64,000 nt of DNA, taken from contig CM044957.1 of NCBI GenBank assembly GCA_024516035.1, positions 46,395,933 through 46,459,932 on the forward strand, given 5' to 3'. Position numbers and translations under genes: made by a program. The notes under the pieces are model-generated. The model ran no database searches. It was not told the origin of the DNA and saw nothing but the letters and a program-made list of their open reading frames with translations. How positions within the stretch are numbered: the first letter of the stretch is position 1; each line of letters starts with the position of its first letter. Source of the stretch: Bactericera cockerelli. Taxonomy: Eukaryota > Arthropoda > Insecta > Hemiptera > Triozidae. This document shows positions 45,657 to 57,600 of the stretch, in pieces.

Positions 45657-48600
45657 ACACACATTCACATTTGGCACGAATAAAAAGAGAAAGGAAGGAT
45701 TGGTAGGAGAGATGGGGATTTTAAAGGGCTAAGGAGTGATTGCCAACTGCTTCAGTAAGCTTTGCTTTAAAGGAATGTTCCGATAGTGAGTTGAGGATAG
45801 AATAGGGTACGGAGTTCCAAAGGTTCACTGAAGAGACTAGGAACCCTTTGTGGTGAAACAATCACGAGGAAGTATTGTGTCCATAATTGGCAGTGTTTTT
45901 AGTGTATTAATTAGATAGAACAGTTTGTTAAATAGTTAAATAGTGTACAGAACTTCTCACTTTTACATTTCCCTACATTGTAATGAGTACCCAAACCAAA
46001 ATATTATTAGGTAACTTTTAATTTTAATCTGAATCTAAAATCTATATACAAATATACCTAATTGCCTAATTCTAAATCAATAACTCATATCAATATTCAA
46101 ATCTAAACATACTTTTTCTCTTCTCTCTTTTTATATTTTAATATTTCGTTATTGTGCGCATGACACATACTTTTTCTCTTCTCTCTTTTTATAATTTAAT
46201 ATTTCGTTACATAATTTCGTCACTTAATTTCGTTACATAATTTTGGTTATGTGCCAGAGCAAAGACATGCAAATGTCAAAATCAACCAACCAACCAATCA
46301 ACTCTTCCACAAGGGATTCCAGAACTAATCCCCACACCGATGAATCGTGATTTCATCACTGGCAGGGGAGTGTGTGGCGTGCGCCGTGATCGCCGTGTCA
46401 TACTAAGCGCTGTCTTTTCATGTTTGTTAAATAGTTAAATAATGTACAGAACTTCTCACTTTTACATTTCTCTACATTGTAATGAGTACCCAAACCAAAA
46501 TATTATAAGGTAGAAATATACTCCTCAAAAACCTAGGCCTATACAACCCACACAAGTTAGGAAAAAGATATAAAAACCGAAACATAGGTAGTAAACTATT
46601 AACCCTACCAAATAAAAATCCATTTACACTTAGAAATTAAGATAAACATAATCAAATAATCTAGGAAAAAAAAAGGAAATTTAAAAATAACAAGGTCAAC
46701 CTCATGAACAATGAAAACCTTGAAAATAACAACCACATCTTGAGACAACAAAGTAACCAAACACCACTGTCAATGGTTAAAAAGAGTAAACCCCTTATCA
46801 CACAAAAATATCCAAAACAACTGGGAGTGGGGAGGGAGGATACAAACCAACTCATTCCTCCAACACCGATCATGAAAAGATGGGGCACATCCTCATAATA
46901 AAAACTATATGGTTACGTTTTCCTATATACAAAAGAAGGTCAAATGCAAAAACTAAAAACCTAATGTCAAATATATCTAAGTCCAAAAGAAGGGTCACCT
47001 CATTACAAACATAAAAGGTTATTATACTCAAAAGAAGGATAAAGGCCCCAACAAAAACATAAACCCTGATGTCAATATACCTAATATCTAAGTAAACAAT
47101 GTTATTTTAAGTACACACATACCTCAAAAGAAGGGTCACCTCACCACAAACATAAAAAAAAAGAAGGATAAAGGCCCCAACAAAAACATAAACCCTGATG
47201 TCAATATACCTAATATATAAGTAAACAATGTTAATTTAAGTACACACATACCTCAAAAGAAGGGTCACCTCACCACAAACATAAAAAAGAAGGATAAAGG
47301 CCCCAACAAAAACATAAACCCTGATGTCAATATACCTAATATCCAAGTAAACAATGTTATTTCAAGTACACACATACCTCAAAAGAAGGGTCACCTCACC
47401 ACAAAAATAAAAAAAAGAAGGATAAAGGCCCCAACAAAAACATAAACCTGATGTCAATATACCTAATATATAAGTAAACAATGTTATTTTAAGTACACAC
47501 ATACCCCAAAAGAAGGGTCACCTCACCACAAACATAAAAAAAAGAAGGATAAAGGCCCCAACAAAAACATAAACCCTGATGTCAATATACCTAATATCTA
47601 AGTAAACAATGTTATTTTAAGTACACACATACCTCAAAAGAAGGGTCACCTCACCACAAACATAAAAAAAAAGAAGGATAAAGGCCCCAACAAAAACATA
47701 AACCCTGATGTCAATATACCATGTCAAACAATCAACATATTTAAGGTCCATTTTTGAAAATTTTGGCACCTATCATAGACAAGATGGGAAAATAAATAAA
47801 AAATATCAATGTGGACTGGCAGATAAAATCATATATAGATAGGTGCTGCTTTATGCAAACTTTATGGTCTAAAATTAAAAAATTAAAAACAAGTCACAAA
47901 GAAAAAAAAAAAAAAAAATTATAAGGTAGCTAATAATTTAAATCTGAATCGAAAATATGTAAACAAATATAATTCTAAATCAATAACTCATATCAATATT
48001 CAAATCTAATCAGTGCCTCCTCCTTCCAACTCACTACCCTCTACATAATCATTCAACTTTTAAATGCTGGGTTAAATCCCAAGGGATAGGAACCAGCTGC
48101 TATGTACATGTTCATATTATTCTCAATTGTAAATAAATGAATATTAAAAAAAAAAAAAAATGGTGTGAAAGATTTTTTTTTGCCCGGGTTTCCTTATTTT
48201 CGTGGAAGTGTGCTAAGTTGATAGAGAGTTTTATTAATGAGGAAAAATTCATGCACTGAGTGGAATTCGAACCAACGCAACGGATCCCTACGCTACCTAG
48301 ATTACCAGACTAGCGGGTTATTATTATTATTATAGTATGTTTTATAAGGAGGACAAAGTACAATGGTAGCAGTATAAAATTTAAAAAAAACAAACAAATG
48401 ACAAAATAAATAAATAAAAAAGAAAATAACAATATGTCCTACCTAAAGGGCGGGGTTATTGCCTTTGGCAATCTCTTCCACCCAACCTTTGATTTCCAGT
48501 TAACCTTTGTTAACTGGTAGTCAAGTTAACAAAGGTTAACTAACCACTTGACTACCAGTGCACAAAATAATTACCTGCTGAAGACAGCACGAGGTCAGCA

Positions 48601-51600
48601 GTGACCGTGTTATCTTCCCCACTCGCTACCAGACTGATTTCCTTGCCTGCCAGGGGTGGCCAAACTCGCAGTCGCTCGGAGGACCCTGTGGGGACGAGGA
48701 ACGCTTGGGTTCCTAGCAGAGAACTGTAAACCTCTTCCGCGTCATCCAAGTAACACACTGTGATGGGGAGCTTGTTGGAAGCCATCACTGCGAACCTGAC
48801 GAATATAGTAAACTGTAAATTATACTGAAAGCCTTAATAACAAGACCTTGTTTAGACTGCTGGAATAAAGGGAATTTTTAGTCTCACCTCGGCAGTATAA
48901 ACAAGGTAATTTCTATTCTAAAAAAAAAAAAAAAATAATAACATTTTATTTTAAATATAGGTGGTAGAATCTCGCTAGCTTGAAATTCAAAAAATGGAAG
49001 CGTATTTTCGAGATATTGGAATTTCATATAAGGCCTTCAATTCCAAGCCTTAATTGGAATTGAAGGCATCGCTTAAAAAATGAACTATCTCCATTTTTCA
49101 AAATTGTTGGGGAATCGAAAAAAAAGTTTCAGAATTTCAAGCTATCTGTCATATGGTCCGTTTTTGTAACACTTATAACTATCGGAGAGGCAGCGGCTCT
49201 TCACCAATGAAGCAGAAAAGCGGCTTTAAAAGCAAAAAAAGTTATTATTTTATTTTAAAGAACGCTACATATAATAAAGGTTCCTTTTCTGTAGTTCTTT
49301 AACTACAAAATGCAAACAGTCCTATGTGCAGTGCCAGCCTCCGTACAGTACCTGACTGTTAGGTCATCAGTACTCTCGACACAGGTAAATTCTACAATAT
49401 ACCATGTTAGCTTATGTTGCTATTGGGGTCGGCATTGTTCAACCTCATGGTTGAGGTTGGTAGGATGGAGCAAATTTTTTTTTATGGCTGGATGCCCTTC
49501 CTAACGCCAACCTTTGGTTTTAAAGGACGTTAAAACCCTTTTTGGTTTTAACGTCCTTGTCAGGACGGGGGTGTTTTAACGTCCCTCCATTCGCCGGGAA
49601 TCGTACCAGCTACCCACATTAAACTCACCCAGCCTGGGTAAAGCCGGATATACCAGCCTCACGTGTTTGGAGGGAATTTTCTTCGAAAAGTCTGCTCCAA
49701 CCGGTCATCGAACTCGGGATCTCTGGACTACGGGCAGTAGTCACAACCATTACGCCACGGAGGCTGGCTTAGTCCAGTCTTGTATGTATGCCAATATTAT
49801 AAACACTGTCTTTGATTCTAGAATTAACCTGACTGTCAGGTCATCAGTACTCTCTAGTCTTGTAAGTATACCAATATTATAAACACTGTCTCTTATTCTA
49901 GAATTTAACTGACTGTCAGGTAATCAGTACTCTCTAGTCTTGTATGTATACCAATATTATAAACACTGTGTCTTATTGTAGAATTTAACTGACTGTCAGG
50001 TAATCAGTACTCTCTAGTCTTGTATGTATACCAATATTATAAACACTGTCTCTTATTGTAGAATGTACCTGACTGTCAGGTCATCACTACTCTCTACTCT
50101 TGTATGTATAACAATATTATAAACACTGTCTTTTATTCTAGAATTTACCTGACTGTCAGGTCATCAGTACTCTTGACACAGTACAGTCTTGGTGAGAGAG
50201 AAACAAATGTTATATTTTATTATAAAAAAAATTATATAACAAAGATGATGTGAGCATTTTTGCTGATTGCCAGTACACAGCATATCCATCAGTTAAATAC
50301 ATTATTTTTTTCTTCGTAGAAACATTTTTTTTTCTTCTTTTTTTCTGTTTTTTTTTCGCATTTTTGTTTTCATACTCCATAGATGTGGTTATGAATGATG
50401 TGTACCAATATTATAAACACTGTCTTTGATTGTAGAATTTACCTGACTGTCAGGTCATCAGTACTCTCGACAAAGTCCAGTCTCCCCAAGCCTCCTATGA
50501 ACAAGGTCTGGCCAGGCCGGAGATGAAACACGCGGGGGCACACCACAGCCTTGGGCAGAGTTAGCACTAGCTCCTCGGTGGTGAGCAGATGGATGAGCTA
50601 GGAAATGAAAAGAATGATAGAATATAAACAGCTTAGTGTTAAGGTACTCACTTGCCATGTGGGATGTCCAGGGCTTGATCCCCAGAGACGACAAAAAGTT
50701 AGTTAGAATTGTGCACTATCGATATCAGTTATATGTACCCCTTTAGGTCTTTTTCCAAAAAAATTATTATAATCATCATTAGCTCAGTGGCGTCATCGTG
50801 AACGATGGTAGCCAAACAGTGGAGGAATGACTAAGCACTTCTACCACTGTCTCTACAAGGAGGCCAAAAATTGACAATGAATATTTATTGAAAGAGAGGT
50901 CTGTAACATTCAGAGTCCTTGCCCCTCCTTATTTTTGATTCCATGAAAGTGGTAGACAAAACGAAATTTTCATTTTCATTACCTGATCAGGCTGCACTGT
51001 GCCGGGCGTGTCGTAGCACCACTTCCCATGCGCGAACAGCTGGTCAGTCTCATCTAGCGTCCCCCTGGACACCAGACGGCGAGAATCTAGCCTGTCCACC
51101 GAGAGGTCATCTTCCGCCACGAGAGGGTCCGCTTTCTCCTTGCCAAATGTGCGCCCTATATGACCTGGATAAAACAAAACAGATACGTGTTTCCAGGACT
51201 TTATGCTTCGCGCTAATTAGATTTAATATTTATTACTATGGCAGATAATGAAAGAATATTTTATTATCTCTATATATAAAACAGAAAAAAGGACTACCTA
51301 CCTACCTATGTTTGTTTGTTTGTCCGGAGTTGTTTAGCCAAAACGGTAAGACATAGCGAAAAATGTCTCAGAATTGACCCCCCCAAAACCATTATCGCTT
51401 TGTCCAGAAAAATTATAAAAAGTTCAAAAAGGCATTGCTGTCCAGCAGTACGGCCATGCCTTAGTAAATTTGAAATTTAGTCCCGTTGCAAAGCACGGGC
51501 AAACGGCTAGTTACATATAATAAATAAACAAATTCCGAATTGACTCCTTCATATCGGATCCAAACAAAGGATGTAAGATATGAAAAATATAATTCTCCTT

Positions 51601-54600
51601 TACCTATATCCCATATTAGCTCATGTTGTTATTGAGGTCGGCATTGTTCAACCTCATGGTTGAAGTTGGTAGGATAGAGCACGTTGTTTGGATGCCTTTC
51701 CTAACGCCAACGATTCTATTTTATTTCAACGTTCCGATTAGGACGGGGTGTCACACTCTGTTCGCGTGGAATCGTACCAGCTACCAGCTACCCTCGTTAA
51801 CATCAGCCAGTCTGGGTATGGCCGGAAATGTCAGCCTCACGTGTTTGGATGGAACAGAATTTTCGTCAAAAAGTCTGCCCCAACCGGGAGTTGACCTCGG
51901 GAACTCTGGACTACGGGCAGTAGTCACAAGTCACAACCGTTACGCCACGGAGGCTGGGTCATCATTACTACTTACCGACCAAGGATTTGACGCCCGTGTC
52001 CTTCCACTTGAAAGCTCGCTTCTGCTCTTCGTAGTAACCTCAGCCAGCCTGGGTAGGGCCGGAGTGGAATTTCACTACTTACCGATCAAGGATTTGACGC
52101 CCGTGTCCTTCCACTTGAAGGCTCGTTTCTGCTCTTCGTAGATGAACTTTTCTTGCCTCTCTACTTTGGCTCTCTCCATCAGTCGCACGTTGCGTACTTC
52201 CACTTCGTGGGGCGTGGGCTTCATGATTGGGAACTAGAAATGGAGTAATTTAATCGCACATTACTGGTCTGTCCCGGTAGCTCAGTGGTCAAGACGTCTG
52301 ACTTCTAATCCAGACGTCGCAAGTTCGAAACTCAGCTGGGATGTTTTTTTTCGACGATATTTCACACCTTTTTTTTGACAGTTTGACATCAATTGATGGA
52401 TTTAAACACGTCATAGAGTGAAAAAGATAGATACATCAGTAATTTTAATGATAAATAGAAGAGATGGACATTGCAGATGCATGAAAAAAAAAAAAAAAAA
52501 AAAAAAAAACACTCTGAACGAGTGAAGGAATATTGGAAAGAAAGAAGAACTTAGATATTGTGATAACAGATATTATTTTCCCACTTGGGATTTTGACCAC
52601 ATAATAATACGTCTTGGGCTTACTGCTGGAATAATAGGACTTATTACTCCTAGTCGGGCAGTATAAATAAGGCGATTGTATTATTGTAATGGCCGGGTCG
52701 AGAAGCGGCTGCCAGGTCCCGGCTCATGTAGATTACGGGAGGAATTAATAGACAACATCAATAACTTAAGTCGTTGGTAAGTGTCGGTTTTCCCTATCTT
52801 ACACAGTACGCAATCCGTTACTTAGCGCCACAGAGGTATTACAAAAACGTCTATTAATTCCGCCTTAAAGGTCGCGTCATCAATTTTCACCAGAGCTCAG
52901 AGCTCCTACAGGTTACAAGTCCGGTGCCTTATTGATCAAGCTACTGATCGATCAAAAACTATAGCGAGGATCACTTGAGTAAACCTTTACCTTCAACAAG
53001 TAGTCACCGTGGCCGAGTGGACTAGGCTTGCACGCACGGTGACCTGGGTTCGATCCCCAGCGGCACAGAATTTTATTTGCTCTGTACTAGGATGTCCGGG
53101 GTCCAACCTCGTGAGGAAAAATGAGTAGCTGCTTTAAAGTTATCGGCGAACAGTGCCAGAAGTCCGGTTTTCATTCAGAGATATGGAAAGTCCAACTCTA
53201 CGCTACCCACTAAAATTGTGATATGATAACATAAAGAAACACATTTATTTGTTGTTATTTTTTAAAGGTCATTGTGCTCGGGAAACGCTTTCGCATTACA
53301 CTTTGCATTATTATTTAATATTAGATAGAGAAGAAAAAAAATACTTTTTTGAAATCGGGAGATTCTAATTCGTCCAGAAAAGTTATCATCTCAATTTCGA
53401 AAAACCGACCGAAAACAATACTTTCTATACCCTATAATTATAAGTCATAGAAAGTAAAAACCATTGCGACGATCACTTGAGTGAACACTTAAGAGTTGTA
53501 TGCAGAGTCCTCACTGTAGGGATGCCTGGGTCATTTGTCCCTTCAGCTGATTTTGTTATTCAGAGACGTTTGTTTAAAGCGTCTGTGCGCATGTGCAATC
53601 AGATGTTTCTTTAATAAATAATTGTCAAGGTCGAAGTATTCCCTATAGCAAGCTCGGGACCACCCTACAGTGAACCCTATAGGGACTACAAAATCGTCTC
53701 TGCATACCAGCCTTACCTTCAATTCAAATCATGGATGAAATCTCGGAAAGAGATAGGTGCCATAGTTTATATATTTCTGACGCGGGATGAAAGTATCCCT
53801 TTAACACATAGACGACCGGCATGTTTTTAGTGAATTCTCCCGTGGGACCGGCGATGTTTAGGCTATTCACAGGCGTAGTACATGCGTGTACCACCGGTGG
53901 TGCACCCGGTCGTCTAAGTGTTAAAAAAAAAATCAGTACATCACCTAGTTAAAAAAAAAGCCTTACCTTAAGCAAGTTGAGTGTGGTGCCGGGCCAAGGG
54001 GAGGTGGTAGCGTGTCGCACCAGATCCGAGGCTTTCACCTTGCACAGGTCTGACTGGAGCAGAGCATTGAACAGAGAGGACTTCCCCACGTTGGTGCATC
54101 CTACCAGGTAGACGTCACCTGTGAGGGGTGATTAGAACAAGAATACAGGTATTATTCTAAAAGGTTTATTAATAATAAAAAAAAAACCAACGATTTGCCT
54201 TTTTAATTAAAAAAAAAAAAACTAAAAATAACCACCATTAACTAGACTTTTTTCATCAGCCTCGATAAAACGTTATATTCACCAGTGTTCGTTCTGTCAC
54301 AACGCCCAATGAAGTTGGATGGGTTACCATTCAAATTCGAAACCTCGTGATGCTATTTCCGGCCCCACCCAGGCTGGGTGAGGTTAATTTGAGTAGCTGA
54401 TTTGTGAGTTTTCAGCGAATGGAGGGTAAAACCCTTGTCTTGATATGACCATGCTGTTGAAAGTAAAGAATTTTTTTTTAAATAGTTTATTTATTTATTT
54501 TCTTTATGAAACATTATTTTATTCAAATGAAAGAAACACAATTCAAATTACCCAGAGCTCCATGTCAGCTTTCGTGGTGTAACGGTTGTGACTACTGCCC

Positions 54601-57600
54601 GTAGTCCAGAGAACCTGAGTTTGATTCCCAGTTGGAGGAGGCAGAATTTTCTAACAGAAAAATTCTGTTCCAACCTAGGATGAGTGAGGTTAATGTGGGT
54701 AGCTGGTACGATTCCGAGTGAATGGAGGGTAAAACCCCCATCCTGACTATCTCAAATCAGGACATTAAAACCAATTAGAATCTACGACCGTTAAGTGGCA
54801 GAGAATGCCTAAGGCATTAACTTCGCCCCGGATTACAAGACGTAAATTTAAATATTTTTTTTCTCTATATTTTATTTTGTAAATATTGTTATTTTTTTTT
54901 ATCTCTGTTAATAATTTATTGTTGATTGTTTTGTATATAAAAAAATAAAGTGTAAATAAAAAAATGAAAAAATACGACCAAATAGGTCACAATAGATCTA
55001 ATCAGGTGGCAGTATAAATTGTAAAAGTTTCACTGAAACCCTACAACTAGGACCTAAAACTCACCTCTGAGTTGCCAGATCTTGAATATCTTTGTGATCA
55101 GATCCTCCACCCCATAGCCTGTCTTGGCGCTGATGAAGGTCAAGTCCAGTACATTAGCGTTGGGAGGCAAGGCTTCTCTCACGGAATCTTCAGCCCGCCT
55201 CAACCAGCCTTTCCTGTCTCCAGGAATCAGGTCGATCTTGTTCACCACCACAAAAATTGGTCTTTTGGGTCCTGAAAAAAAAACACAACTACCTCAATTG
55301 TCCTCACGACATCTAAAAATTGCCAAAGGCAATAACCCCGCCCTTTAGTTAGGACATATATTATGTATGTATTTATTTTTTTACTTCTCTTATATTGTAT
55401 ATTAATTTGTAATTATCTGTGTTGTATATAATATGTCCAATTAATAAAGTGTTAAATAATAATAATAAAGTACAAAGCCGAAGAAATTCCGACCTCACCG
55501 GGATTCGAACCTGGGTCACCTGGAGTGCAAGCCGAGGATGCTACCGCTAGGCCAATGTGAAAAAACATAATACTCAAGTAACACTAAACATCTAATTCTT
55601 GTTGTCTATTTTAGGTTATTTGGAAATACAGTGTCCAATTCCGATACATGGTGATTGTTGGTGTAAATTTATAACAGTTGGTCCGCTGAAATCGAAAGTA
55701 CTGGTCCAAATATGAAACTGACTATATGGGTAGCAGGTGGTCTCAAATGGTCCAAATTTGGCGTAGTTGCCCATTTTTAAGCTATACAACTTTTTTTATG
55801 TAGCTTGCTTATTACAGCTTTTTTTAATTAATCTTATATGTATAGGTGGTAAAACATAAAATCATTTTCCTAAAATGTGGTTGAGTGGAAGAGCTCACAT
55901 GTGAGAACCCTGCCACTTTAAATAAAGCCATAAAAAAAAAAAAAAAATCATCATACTCATTTATTTTCAACAAAACAATAGAAAAGAGTTCATATACTTT
56001 TTATGAATTTATTATTCTATTTATTTAAGGGTACACTTTTTATTTATTTATTTAGAGATTTAGACTGTCAGTGCAAGACAGGTAGTCCCATTATTTCCCG
56101 GTAGCTCTGTCCCGGTAGCTCAGTGGTAAAGCCAGAGATTCCAGAGGTCGCGGGTTCGAAACCCAGTCGGGACATGACAAGTTATCCTCCCATTTGGGAT
56201 TTTTACCACATAATAATACGTCTTGGGCTTACTGCTGGAATAATGGGACTGAATAGTCCTAATCGGGCAGTATAAATAAGGCGATATCATTATTATTATT
56301 TCCCAGACTTACCAATAATATCAAGTAAGCCAGGCCAAATACTGCATGGGAAATCCGTGACGTCTACCATGAGCACAACCAAAGCTTTTTTGTGCTTGAG
56401 AGGTTCCAGTAGTTTGGCGTAATCCTCCGGCTTGACATTGACATTGAGAGCCATGTTGTAGTGTTTCATCAGATGACATCTCTGGCAGATTATACTTTTG
56501 AGATCCGCGGAGGAGCAAGGAGTGAATATCTCGCGAGGGAGATATCCCGGAATGCAGGGGTCCTGTGTATCAATCAATTTACTGTATATACATATATACA
56601 TTTTTGTATGTTTACAATTAAGATAAAATTAAATTTGATTTACATTTAAAATACATTTGAAGGACATATACATTTAAAATATATTAAATATTAAAATGAA
56701 ATTCACTCATTGTTGTTGAAATTTTAATATGTCGATAACTTCTGAAAAAAAAAAAAACAGGAAGACCACATGTGTCAGTACACAATAATAATATCGCCTT
56801 ATTTATAATGCCCATTTAGGGCAATGAGTCAATCGGACCATGCTGGAGTCAAAAAGATAAAAAAATCGATTTTTAGTACTTGTTTTCGATTTTTAAGTAA
56901 TGATAATAATATTAAATCTAATAAGGTTATGTATGTATGATTTGTTTGTGGTGAAGCACAAGACTTCTTCACATTTTTTGTGGGTAGCACAGCATTACTA
57001 ATGGCTGGGTCGAGACTCGACTGCTGGGTCCCAGCTCATGTAGATTTAGCGTCACGTGATCAATTTTCACCAATCACAGAGCTCCAAATTGATCACGTGA
57101 CGCTAAATCTACATGAGTTGGGACCCAGCAGTCGAGTCCCGACCTGGGCCTAAGAGTCTCCTACACTTTTCGAATTATATTAGATTAATTTCTCTACACT
57201 CTGGTAATGTCGTCACTGGTTGTTTCTCATACAAGTAACTACTAATTTTTATTTACGAGTTATAAGTAGACCCCGAACATTCAAGTACAATTTTGTTTAT
57301 TTTTTTGTTTTATAATTACAACTGGATTCTCAAACCCTTTTTAGGATCCAGTTGTAATTATATCAATTATTTCATTTTTTTTTTATATAATTTCCTCTAA
57401 TTTTTTTGTGGCGGTGAAAGAGGAAGAAAGGACTGACCTGGCAGTGCAGATGGGCCCCACAACCACCACATGGTACAACACTGGCTGGTATACTCGAGTC
57501 TGGAGTCCCATACTCAAAATATGTTGTATCAATATCATAATCTTCTTCGTTAGACTCATCATATACTTCGTAGTCGTGCATCCAATGTCTTGAGTTCAGA

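Noticed and set aside
53850..53925. Possible hairpin or gene fragment around cgtgtaccaccggtggtgca
   Set aside because: A short palindrome without partner copies or coding frame in the window.
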